Source of the DNA: CAZZKE01 sp964655005
Lineage (GTDB): Bacteria; Pseudomonadota; Alphaproteobacteria; Rhodospirillales; JABHCV01
Direction: 5' to 3'
Assembly (NCBI GenBank): GCA_964655005.1
Contig: CAZZKE010000067.1
Span: forward strand, 1 to 16,038
Length of the DNA stretch: 16,038 nucleotides
Part shown: piece after piece, positions 1 to 6,731 of the stretch
Layout of the letters: each line of letters opens with the position of its first letter
Numbering within the stretch: the first letter of the stretch is position 1
Notes under the pieces: generated by a model
Told to the model about the DNA's origin: nothing
Databases searched by the model: none
The model's input: the letters and a program-made list of their open reading frames with translations, nothing else
Program-made: the position numbers and the translations under genes

Positions 1-593
1 TGCAGTATCCGAAACGCCAACAGGGCAATAAGATGAGCGGTGGCGAAAGTTCCCATCTGCCCCTGAAACTGAACACCGCCGGGGTTATTCCGCCTATTTT
101 CGCCAGCTCCATATTGTTAATGCCGGTCACCGTCATCGGTTTTTCGGCGGGGCAGGGGCCGGAATGGCTGGGCACCGTCGCCGCCCTGCTCGGTCGTGGC
201 CAACCGCTATATTTGTTTATATACATCTCGCTGATCGTTTTTTTCGCATTTTTCTATACCGCCGTGGTCTTTAATCCGGAAGATACCGCCGATAATCTCA
301 AGAAATACGGCGGGTTCGTGCCCGGTATCCGCCCCGGTAAAAACACCGCGCAGTATCTGGACAAGGTCCTGACCCGGCTAACGGTGGTCGGCGCGGCCTA
401 TTTGGCGGCGGTCAGCCTGTTGCCGGAAATCCTGGTTGCCAGATTTTCGGTACCTTTCTATTTTGGTGGCACCAGTCTGTTGATCGTGGTTACCGTGACG
501 TTGGACACGGTTGCGCAAATCCAGTCCCACCTGCTGGCTCATCAGTACGAGGGATTGATTAAAAAATCCAGGTTGAAGGGACGACGGCAATGA
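1..593 (+). CDS. secY: Protein translocase subunit SecY, C-terminal part (5' end outside window)
   Basis: SecY is the pore-forming subunit of the SecYEG inner-membrane channel for Sec-dependent export and membrane insertion. The reading frame is open from base 3, and its first codons read QYPKRQ, the conserved stretch before SSHLPLKLNTAGVIPPIFA, so the first methionine at 33 is internal. Visible are several hydrophobic membrane segments and the large cytoplasmic loop with PGIRPGKNTAQYLDKVLTRLT, used for ribosome and SecA contact. The end, KKSRLKGRRQ, is the usual basic tail. Roughly the C-terminal 40 percent of the protein is present. The stop overlaps the start of adk by 4 nt (ATGA), indicating translational coupling. 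Identification is secure; only the upstream part is missing. Confidence 0.97.
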   Translation, partial: QYPKRQQGNKMSGGESSHLPLKLNTAGVIPPIFASSILLMPVTVIGFSAGQGPEWLGTVAALLGRGQPLYLFIYISLIVFFAFFYTAVVFNPEDTADNLKKYGGFVPGIRPGKNTAQYLDKVLTRLTVVGAAYLAAVSLLPEILVARFSVPFYFGGTSLLIVVTVTLDTVAQIQSHLLAHQYEGLIKKSRLKGRRQ

Positions 594-1234
594 AACTTAT
601 GCTTTTAGGACCACCCGGCGCCGGTAAGGGTACCCAGGCCAAACGACTCGAAGATGCCTATGGTATTATTCAGCTTTCGACGGGTGACATGTTGCGCGCG
701 GAAGTCAGTTCCGGTAGCGATCTGGGCAAGCAGGCCAAGGAAGTTATGGAATCCGGCGGGCTGGTTTCCGATGATCTTATTATTAATATGATTTCTTCCA
801 GGATAGATCAGGACGATTGCCAAAAAGGTTTCATCCTGGATGGTTTCCCGCGCACCACGCCGCAGGCCGAGGCGCTCGACGTAATGTTTGCGGAAAAAGA
901 CATGAAACTGGATCGCGTTATCGAAATGAAAGTCGATGACGAGGCCATGGTTGAACGCATTACCGGTCGTTATACCTGCGCCAAATGCGGCGCCGGCTAT
1001 CACGATAGTTTTCAAAAGCCGGAAGTCGAAGGCGTTTGCGACAAATGCGGCGGAACCGAGTTTACTCGCCGCGCCGATGACAATGCCGAAACCGTGCGCT
1101 CCAGGCTTCAGGCCTATCATGACCAGACGGCGCCGATTATTTCATACTACCGCGAAAAAGGCGTTCTCGAATCGGTCGATGGCATGGCTGGCATCGATGA
1201 TGTAACCAAACAATTGAAGGAAGTTATCGGCTGA
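590..1234 (+). CDS. adk: Adenylate kinase with Cys4 lid
   Basis: Adenylate kinase interconverts ATP + AMP and 2 ADP in the cytoplasm. The 214-residue protein is full length. It shows the P-loop GPPGAGKGT (residues 7-15), the AMP-site stretch LSTGDMLR (29-36), FILDGFPRT (81-89), and a long-form lid (about 122-160). The lid carries C130, C133, C150 and C153 in two CxxC pairs, the arrangement that binds structural zinc in Gram-positive and many alphaproteobacterial enzymes; zinc binding is inferred from this. The ATG overlaps the secY stop by 4 nt, with purine-rich GAAGGGA about 9 nt upstream inside secY. Its place between secY and rpsM is the classic alphaproteobacterial arrangement. Confidence 0.97.
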   Translation: MKLMLLGPPGAGKGTQAKRLEDAYGIIQLSTGDMLRAEVSSGSDLGKQAKEVMESGGLVSDDLIINMISSRIDQDDCQKGFILDGFPRTTPQAEALDVMFAEKDMKLDRVIEMKVDDEAMVERITGRYTCAKCGAGYHDSFQKPEVEGVCDKCGGTEFTRRADDNAETVRSRLQAYHDQTAPIISYYREKGVLESVDGMAGIDDVTKQLKEVIG

Positions 1235-1244
1235 AGACTGCATG

Positions 1245-1272
1245 TTGACTTCGGGGTTTTAGCGCCTATAAT
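1245..1272 (+). promoter_or_regulatory. Sigma70-type promoter for rpsM-rplQ
   Basis: TTGACT (1245-1250) and TATAAT (1267-1272) are separated by 16 bases: a five-of-six -35 box and a perfect -10 box. The element begins 10 bases after the adk stop. It would start transcription near 1279, leaving a leader of about 60 nt before rpsM. It would let rpsM-rpsK-rpoA-rplQ be expressed more strongly than, or apart from, the upstream secY-adk message. No start-site data are available; the call rests on the match alone. Confidence 0.7.
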
Positions 1273-1339
1273 CGCGCCTCTTCGGAATCCGGGCAACGGT
1301 CTTTTATCATTTAAAACCAACGTGTAAGGAGTACCAGCT

Positions 1340-1708
1340 TTGGCGCGAATCGCTGGCGTAAATATTCCGACCGGAAAACGGGTCGAAATAGCATTATCAT
1401 ACATCCACGGTATTGGCCGGACCAAGGCCAAGGAAATCTGTGTAAAAGTCGGGATTCCGGCAGAAAGAAGGGTCAGCGATTTGACGGAATCCGAGCTTTC
1501 GGGTATCCGCGAAGCCATCGACAGCGATTATCAGGTCGAAGGCGACCTGCGTCGCGAAGTCGCGATGAATGTCAAAAGGCTGATGGATCTGGGCTGTTAC
1601 CGGGGGCTGCGCCACCGCCGCGGTTTGCCGGTGCGTGGACAGCGGACCCATACCAACGCGCGGACCCGCAAAGGCCCGGCTAGGGCCATCGCCGGCAAGA
1701 AGAAATAA
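1340..1708 (+). CDS. rpsM: 30S ribosomal protein S13 (TTG start)
   Basis: S13 sits in the head of the small subunit, contacts the P-site tRNA and forms inter-subunit bridges. The 122-residue product has the family's usual length and begins ARIAGVNIPTGKRVEIALSY after the initiator. It carries the helix-two-turn-helix region and the conserved basic GLRHRRGLPVRGQRTHTNAR tail. The start must be TTG at 1340: AAGGAG at 1326-1331 lies 8 nt upstream, and no ATG or GTG exists near the conserved N terminus. First gene of the alpha operon, behind its own promoter. A non-ATG start in so highly expressed a gene is mildly unusual. Confidence 0.97.
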   Translation: MARIAGVNIPTGKRVEIALSYIHGIGRTKAKEICVKVGIPAERRVSDLTESELSGIREAIDSDYQVEGDLRREVAMNVKRLMDLGCYRGLRHRRGLPVRGQRTHTNARTRKGPARAIAGKKK

Positions 1709-1723
1709 GGTTTAGGATTTAAT

Positions 1724-2116
1724 ATGGCAAAACCGACTATGCAGCGTACCCGCAAGCGGGAACGAAAGAACATCGCTTCGGGCGTCGCCCATGTCAACGC
1801 GACGTTCAATAATACAATGGTTACCATTACCGATGCCCAGGGCAACGCCATCGCCTGGTCTTCGGCCGGCGCCCAGGGCTTCAAGGGGTCTCGTAAATCG
1901 ACACCCTACGCCGCCCAGTTGGCCGGCGAAGATGCCGGGCGCAAGGCCATGGATCATGGCATGAAGACGCTGGAGGTCGAAGTCAAGGGGCCGGGTTCGG
2001 GCCGCGAGTCGGCGTTGCGCGCCCTTCAGGCCGTCGGCTTCACAATTACCGCTATTCGCGATGTTACGCCTATACCGCACAATGGCTGTCGTCCGCGCAA
2101 GCGCCGCCGCGTCTAA
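1724..2116 (+). CDS. rpsK: 30S ribosomal protein S11
   Basis: S11 belongs to the platform of the 30S subunit and contacts mRNA near the E site. The 130-residue protein matches the family length. It has the standard GVAHVNATFNNTMVTITD core, the ARLAQ-like AAQLAGEDAGRKAMDHGM segment, and the C-terminal SALRALQAVGF ... DVTPIPHNGCRPRKRRRV. It lies 15 nt after rpsM in the same orientation, with an AGGA-type ribosome site in the short spacer, so the two are surely cotranscribed. No rpsD follows, unlike the Escherichia coli order. Confidence 0.98.
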   Translation: MAKPTMQRTRKRERKNIASGVAHVNATFNNTMVTITDAQGNAIAWSSAGAQGFKGSRKSTPYAAQLAGEDAGRKAMDHGMKTLEVEVKGPGSGRESALRALQAVGFTITAIRDVTPIPHNGCRPRKRRRV

Positions 2117-2147
2117 CGGCGGTTTTTATTAGGGGTCGTCCCTTATT

Positions 2148-2205
2148 ATTCCGGACCATGGTGGGCCGGAATGTTTGTTCAAGGTTCTAAGCGCAGGAAC
2201 CTTTT
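2148..2205 (+). promoter_or_regulatory. Two tandem hairpins in the rpsK-rpoA spacer
   Basis: The 118 bp between rpsK and rpoA hold two dyads. The first pairs ATTCCGG (2148-2154) with CCGGAAT (2166-2172), with a few further pairs inside. The second pairs AAGGTTC (2181-2187) with GAACCTT (2197-2203) around a 9-nt loop and runs into TTTT (2202-2205) and then AATTA. The second resembles a weak intrinsic terminator or attenuator; the first could be a processing or stability element. Either could reduce rpoA relative to rpsM-rpsK. Role is inferred from structure only. Confidence 0.4.
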
Positions 2206-2234
2206 AATTATGTGCCGAACGCGAGGTTTATTCC

Positions 2235-3251
2235 GTGATTCAAAAGAATTGGCAGGAACTAATTAAACCGACGAAATTGGATGTGGTGCCGGGCGCCAAT
2301 CCGGAACGTCGTGCGACCATCGTTGCCGAGCCGCTGGAACGCGGCTTCGGGTTAACTCTTGGCAATGCGCTCAGGCGGGTCCTGCTGTCGTCCTTGCAGG
2401 GGGCGGCAGTCACATCCGTGCAGATAGATAATGTTCTGCACGAATTTTCGTCCATACCCGGCGTCCGCGAGGATGTCACCGATATTATCCTGAACATAAA
2501 ATCGATGGGTCTTCGCATGCATTGCGAGGGACCAAAAAGGATGACGCTGAATGGTTCCGGCCCATGCGAAGTCAAGGCCGGCGATATTGAAACCGGCCCC
2601 GACATCGAAATTATGGACCCGGATATGGTGATTTGTCATCTCGACAAGAACGCCAAGCTGTCCATGGAACTGACCGTCGAGCACGGCAAGGGTTATGTCC
2701 CGGCGACCCAGCACCGGGCCGAGGATTCGCCGATTGGCCTGATCCCCATCGATTCGGTGTTTTCGCCGGTTCGCAAGGTCAGCTACAAGGTTGATAACAC
2801 CCGCGTCGGCCAGATTACCGACCATGATAAATTATCGCTTGAACTGGCCACCAATGGCTCGGTTACTCCCGATGACGCGGTGGCGCTGGCCGCGCGCATC
2901 CTGCAAGACCAGTTGCAGTTGTTTATCAATTTTGAAGAACCGAAGACGGTTTCCGAGGACGAGGCGCGGGAAGAACTGCCGTTCAACAAGCACCTGCTGC
3001 GCAAGGTCGATGAATTGGAACTTTCGGTGCGTTCGGCGAATTGCCTGAAGAACGACAATATCATCTACATCGGCGATCTGGTTCAGAAGACCGAGGCGGA
3101 TATGCTGCGGACGCCCAATTTCGGACGCAAATCCCTGAACGAGATCAAGGAAGTGCTGTCGCAGATGGGCTTGCATCTGGGTATGGAAATAGCCAGCTGG
3201 CCGCCTGAAAACATTGAGGATCTGGCCAAAAGGCTGGAAGATCCCTTTTAA
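2235..3251 (+). CDS. rpoA: RNA polymerase alpha subunit (GTG start)
   Basis: The alpha subunit dimerises to nucleate RNA polymerase assembly; its C-terminal domain binds UP elements and activators. The 338-residue product has the N-terminal domain (about 1-235) with PLERGFGLTLGNALRRVLLS, and a C-terminal domain from about 250. The latter includes the DNA-contacting segment RSANCLKNDNI (R266, equivalent to E. coli R265) and NFGRKSLNEIKEVL. The start is GTG at 2235, preceded by GAGG (2223-2226) at 8 nt spacing, and the next residues IQKNWQELIKP match the alphaproteobacterial N terminus. It follows rpsK after a structured 118-nt spacer and precedes rplQ. Confidence 0.98.
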   Translation: MIQKNWQELIKPTKLDVVPGANPERRATIVAEPLERGFGLTLGNALRRVLLSSLQGAAVTSVQIDNVLHEFSSIPGVREDVTDIILNIKSMGLRMHCEGPKRMTLNGSGPCEVKAGDIETGPDIEIMDPDMVICHLDKNAKLSMELTVEHGKGYVPATQHRAEDSPIGLIPIDSVFSPVRKVSYKVDNTRVGQITDHDKLSLELATNGSVTPDDAVALAARILQDQLQLFINFEEPKTVSEDEAREELPFNKHLLRKVDELELSVRSANCLKNDNIIYIGDLVQKTEADMLRTPNFGRKSLNEIKEVLSQMGLHLGMEIASWPPENIEDLAKRLEDPF

Positions 3252-3282
3252 CGGGGTTCTTTGAACACGAGGAGATACCGAC

Positions 3283-3714
3283 ATGCGCCATCGCATGAGT
3301 GGACGAAAACTGAATCGCAACAGTTCGCACCGCAAAGCCATGTTTTCCAACATGGTGGTGTCGTTGCTGACGCACGAACAAATCACTACGACCCTGCCCA
3401 AGGCCAAGGAATTGCGCAAGATCGCCGACCGGATGATTACCCTGGGCAAGCGCGGTGACCTGCACGCCCGCCGCCAGGCTATTTCGTTGCTGCGGGATGC
3501 CGGTACCGTCGGCAAATTGTTTGACGCACTGGCGGCACGCTACAAGGACCGTCCGGGCGGCTATACCAGGGTGCTGAAGGCAGGCCACCGGTACGGCGAC
3601 TGCGCCCCGATGGCGGTTATCGAACTGGTTGATCGTGATCCGGAAGCCAAGGGTGCCGCCGATCTGGCCCGTGTCGAGACCGAAGAAGCCGCGGCGGCGG
3701 CTATGGGCGACTGA
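3283..3714 (+). CDS. rplQ: 50S ribosomal protein L17
   Basis: L17 binds 23S rRNA near the exit-tunnel side of the large subunit. The 143-residue protein opens with the diagnostic MRHRMSGRKLNRNSSHRKAM and includes LLTHEQITTTLPKAKELR and GGYTRVLKAGHRYGDCAPMAVIEL. The C terminus ends in an acidic, alanine-rich tail typical of alphaproteobacterial versions. GAGGAG (3269-3274) lies 8 nt before the ATG. Last gene of the operon: its TGA (3712-3714) directly abuts the stop of the converging glycosyltransferase gene, so no intergenic terminator exists and any terminator must lie inside that gene. Confidence 0.98.
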   Translation: MRHRMSGRKLNRNSSHRKAMFSNMVVSLLTHEQITTTLPKAKELRKIADRMITLGKRGDLHARRQAISLLRDAGTVGKLFDALAARYKDRPGGYTRVLKAGHRYGDCAPMAVIELVDRDPEAKGAADLARVETEEAAAAAMGD

Positions 3715-4818
3715 TTACGCCGTTATCGCCGTCTCCACCGCCGTCATGATGCGTTCACGGTCGAGCCCGGCGACGCAGGGGTACATGCCGTCCAGCGGTT
3801 CTTTCGGGCAGGCCCCCAGACAGCCCTGACAATCCATCGGTTGAAAGATAATATGGGCGTTGGGCGGGGTTATTTCAGGAGCGTAGGGGACAATTTCGCC
3901 GACATAGGCGGCGCTGGCCAGGCCGATGGTCGGGGCGCCAAGGGCGATGGCAAGGTGCATCAGGGCGGTATCGACGCTGATTACCAGCCTGGCGGCGCCA
4001 AGTTTCGGCGCCAGATCTTCGAAAGATGAGCCGTCGAATTCGACATTCGGAAATTCCAGAAGCGTTTTGAAATGCGGATTGTTGTCCAGGTCGCCTGGCG
4101 CACCGGTGATGGCGATGCGCATGGTTGCCGGAAGCCGCTCGATGATCCGACGGTACAGGGCGGGCGGGCTCTGTTTCATTTTTACCGCGGAAAAAGGCTG
4201 GATGAATACCTCGGCGGCATCGGTCGGGGTGATCCATCGATGGCTAAGGTGAACCGTCGGGGGTGGCTCGGTCTCGCCGGTCAGCCAGTCGGCGAAGCGG
4301 GTCCAGCGGACAACCTTATCGACATGCAGGGGGCCGCTGTCGAACAGTCGTCGATACAGCGCCCTGTTGCCGCCAAGTGCCGGGTCATGCTTCGGCCAGG
4401 GCCGGGGTTCCATGGCCAGGGCCTCGACGGCGGCGGCGGCCCGGATCAGGCTTTCATCAAGATCGGGATGGCGCAAAAAATCCATCGAAACGGCAAGCCG
4501 GTAATGTTTTCGGAACAGCCCCTTGAATTGCTTTCGGCGGTATCCGAACGAATGTCGCAACAGCTTGAAATCAACCGCCTTGATGGTAACTTCCGGCGGC
4601 AGCAAGAAGGCCATTTTGGCGGCTTCCCGGCGAATCAGCAAAGTCACCCGCTCGCCATCCCCGGCCAGTTTCAGAAGGCGCGGCAAGACCAGCGAAAACA
4701 AAACCGTATCGCCCAGGCCGCCGGCTGATATCAACAAAACTCCGGTGGCCGGCGGGCGCCTTGAAAACCGCCGCAGCAGACCCTGCAATCGATCCTGAAT
4801 GTGAAAATTTTTTGGCAA
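3715..4818 (-). CDS. Glycosyltransferase family 9 (heptosyltransferase-like)
   Basis: GT9 enzymes transfer ADP-heptose or related sugars to the LPS inner core or other acceptors on the inner face of the cytoplasmic membrane. The 367-residue protein has the N-terminal GT-B motif LLISAGGLGDTVL (about 28-40) and a second Rossmann half. That half contains VISVDTALMHLAIALGAPTIGL, the nucleotide-sugar-binding signature of the family. It ends with a cysteine cluster (CQGCLGAC, then YPC) seen in many GT9 proteins. The start is TTG at 4818, immediately after the upstream gene's TGA (TGATTG), consistent with coupled translation; no ATG lies before the conserved motif. Acceptor and exact donor cannot be read from sequence. 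The family call is firm; heptose specificity is an inference. Confidence 0.88.
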   Translation of the reverse strand: MPKNFHIQDRLQGLLRRFSRRPPATGVLLISAGGLGDTVLFSLVLPRLLKLAGDGERVTLLIRREAAKMAFLLPPEVTIKAVDFKLLRHSFGYRRKQFKGLFRKHYRLAVSMDFLRHPDLDESLIRAAAAVEALAMEPRPWPKHDPALGGNRALYRRLFDSGPLHVDKVVRWTRFADWLTGETEPPPTVHLSHRWITPTDAAEVFIQPFSAVKMKQSPPALYRRIIERLPATMRIAITGAPGDLDNNPHFKTLLEFPNVEFDGSSFEDLAPKLGAARLVISVDTALMHLAIALGAPTIGLASAAYVGEIVPYAPEITPPNAHIIFQPMDCQGCLGACPKEPLDGMYPCVAGLDRERIMTAVETAITA

Positions 4819-5211
4819 TCAATAGGCCGCGTAGGATTTTTCTTCGACCAGCCGGGAGCCCAGATAATCGTTAATCCGGCGCTTTACCGCCATGCGTTCG
4901 TCGTTGGTAACATAAACGGCGCGGGCCAGTTTGACGAATGCGGCGCCAAAATTGCCGGCCCGCTCGCAATCGCGGATATCGTCTTCGATCCGCCACAGGG
5001 CCAAATTGATGGATTTAAGCTCCAAGGTCAATTCGGCCAACTTATCGCTGGCGTCGATGGTCCGGTCCCGGACGGCGGTCAGGGTGTCTAGTTCAATACG
5101 GATATTTTTTAGTTTGGCCGCATTATCTATGCGGTCGGACTTGATCTCCAGAATGGTGATTTTGTCGATCAGTTCACCCGGAGATATTTCGACGGATATG
5201 GTGCTCTGCAC
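4819..5211 (-). CDS. DUF6165-type protein
   Basis: A small soluble protein of unknown biochemical function, 130 residues from the preferred start. It opens VQSTISVEISPGELIDKITI and continues as mostly charged alpha-helix (KSDRIDNAAKLKNIRIEL, then LELKSINLALWRIEDDIRDCE), ending in NDERMAVKRRINDYLGSRLVEEKSYAAY. I recall this pattern as the DUF6165 family, often beside glycosyltransferase or TPR genes. The frame is open farther upstream to 5271. I chose GTG at 5211 because GGGAG lies 6 nt before it, and because the longer N terminus (CCIHFILIFRL) is unlike the family. It is first of a two-gene unit whose second gene, the GT9 enzyme, starts at the very next base. A role in cell-surface glycan assembly is plausible from this context only. 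Confidence 0.8.
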   Translation of the reverse strand: MQSTISVEISPGELIDKITILEIKSDRIDNAAKLKNIRIELDTLTAVRDRTIDASDKLAELTLELKSINLALWRIEDDIRDCERAGNFGAAFVKLARAVYVTNDERMAVKRRINDYLGSRLVEEKSYAAY

Positions 5212-5262
5212 GGTAAACTCCCGGAGTCGGAATATTAATATAAAATGTATACAGCATTCGGT

Positions 5263-5290
5263 TTGGCGCAATAGCCGTTTCTGCTAGATT
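5263..5290 (+). promoter_or_regulatory. Possible promoter for the degP-rarA-crcB-rluC operon
   Basis: TTGGCG (5263-5268) and TAGATT (5285-5290) are spaced by 16 bases, 35 nt before the protease ATG. The match is moderate. The 113-bp region between the two diverging units must contain promoters for both strands, and its left half (5231-5250) is very AT-rich, suiting a promoter for the minus-strand unit. Confidence 0.35.
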
Positions 5291-5324
5291 ACCGGAAATC
5301 CTGATACAGCAAGGAACTTTGTCC

Positions 5325-6731
5325 ATGAGGCGTTTGTATGCAATTGCCGTTCTTCTGGCTATTACGACCGGTCCTGCAATCGCTGCGGAACTCAAGATAG
5401 CGCCGCTGTCGAAACCACAGCTCCAGTTTTCCTACGCGCCGCTGGTGCGCAAGGCGGCGCCAGCGGTGGTTAATATATACACCAAGAAAGTGGTTCGCTC
5501 GCGTCAGGTTCTGCCGCTGTTCAATGACCCGTTCTTTCGCCGCTTCTTTGGCGATGCACCGGGCCTGACGGTGCCTCGCGAGCAGATTCAAAATTCGCTC
5601 GGCTCCGGTGTTATTGTCCATAGCAGCGGCGTTATCGTAACCAATTTTCACGTTATCGAGGGGGCCAGGGAAATTACCGTCGTGCTGGCCGACCGGCGCG
5701 AATATATAGCCAAGGTCATCGGCAAGGACAAACGCACCGATCTGGCGGTCCTGAAAATTGATCCGAAAACGGAATCCCTGCCATTCCTTGAACTGGCCAA
5801 TTCCGACGATCTGGAAGTCGGCGATATCGTGCTTGCCATCGGTAATCCGTTTGGGGTCGGTCAGACGGTGACCAGTGGAATCGTTTCGGCATTGTCAAGA
5901 TCCGGGGTTAACTCTTCGGATATGTCGCTTTTTATCCAAACCGACGCGGCCATCAATCCGGGCAATTCGGGCGGCGCCCTGGTAGGCATGGACGGTCGTT
6001 TGGCCGGTATTAACACGGCAATTTTCTCGAAAAGCGGCGGCTCGCTCGGGATCGGCTTCGCGATCCCGTCCAACATGGTGCGCACGGTTATCGCCGGCAC
6101 CGTCAGGGGCGGCCATCTGGTGCGTTCGTGGCTCGGCGCGATGGGCCAGACCGTAACCCCGGAAATTGCCGAAAGCATGAGTATGGAACGTCCGCATGGG
6201 GTGCTGATAAAACAGGTCTACACCAACGGCCCCGCGGCCAGGGCCGGGCTCAGGCCGGGCGATATCGTCGTCGATGTCGATGGTTATGCCGTTAACGTGC
6301 CGAAGGCCCTGAATTACCGTTTCGCGACCTTGAAAATCGGCGGTACGGCGAAATTGAATGTCCTGCGCCAGGGAAGGACGCTGGGCCTGACTGTTTCCCT
6401 CCAGGCGCCACCCGAAGACCCGCCGCGCAATCTGACGGTGCTAAGCGGTGAAAATCCTTTCGCCGGCGCCGTTGTCGCCAACATGTCGCCGGCCCTGGCC
6501 GATGAAGTGGGCCTGAGATATTTCGATCCGGGTGTCTATATTTTGAAAATGAAACAACCCTCGACCGCCGCCCGGCTGGGTTTCCGGCCCGGCGACAAAA
6601 TTGACCGGATCAACGATCATTCCATCGATTCGGTGGCTGAACTATCGAAAATTCTCAGGCAATCGGTCGATCGCTGGGCGATCAGCATCAAGCGTGGCGG
6701 AAAAATTCGAAGTATCGTGGTCAATAAGTGA
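5325..6731 (+). CDS. Periplasmic serine protease of the Do (DegP/DegQ/HtrA) family
   Basis: Do proteases degrade or refold misfolded envelope proteins in the periplasm. The 468-residue protein has a Sec signal peptide (residues 1-20, hydrophobic core to GPAIA, cut before AELKIA). It has a trypsin-like domain with H109 (VTNFHVIEG), D139 (KRTDLAVLKID) and S215 (INPGNSGGAL). Two PDZ domains follow (about 275-370 and 385-466, with GPAARAGLRPGDIVV and STAARLGFRPGDKID). All catalytic residues are present. ATG at 5325 is chosen over an in-frame TTG at 5319 because AAGGAA (5311-5316) is 8 nt from the ATG and only 2 nt from the TTG. The stop overlaps the GTG of rarA by 4 nt. DegP versus DegQ assignment is not possible from sequence alone. 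Confidence 0.93.
   Translation: MRRLYAIAVLLAITTGPAIAAELKIAPLSKPQLQFSYAPLVRKAAPAVVNIYTKKVVRSRQVLPLFNDPFFRRFFGDAPGLTVPREQIQNSLGSGVIVHSSGVIVTNFHVIEGAREITVVLADRREYIAKVIGKDKRTDLAVLKIDPKTESLPFLELANSDDLEVGDIVLAIGNPFGVGQTVTSGIVSALSRSGVNSSDMSLFIQTDAAINPGNSGGALVGMDGRLAGINTAIFSKSGGSLGIGFAIPSNMVRTVIAGTVRGGHLVRSWLGAMGQTVTPEIAESMSMERPHGVLIKQVYTNGPAARAGLRPGDIVVDVDGYAVNVPKALNYRFATLKIGGTAKLNVLRQGRTLGLTVSLQAPPEDPPRNLTVLSGENPFAGAVVANMSPALADEVGLRYFDPGVYILKMKQPSTAARLGFRPGDKIDRINDHSIDSVAELSKILRQSVDRWAISIKRGGKIRSIVVNK

Noticed and set aside
605..1120. Long minus-strand ORF opposite adk (171 codons)
   Set aside because: Antisense shadow of a conserved gene; no recognisable product or ribosome site.
2832..3515. Minus-strand ORF of 227 codons across rpoA and rplQ
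   Set aside because: Lies opposite two certain genes and its composition follows their codon pattern; low-complexity Arg-rich translation.
4072..4728. Plus-strand ORF of 218 codons opposite the glycosyltransferase
   Set aside because: Antisense shadow; the minus-strand product has clear GT9 motifs.
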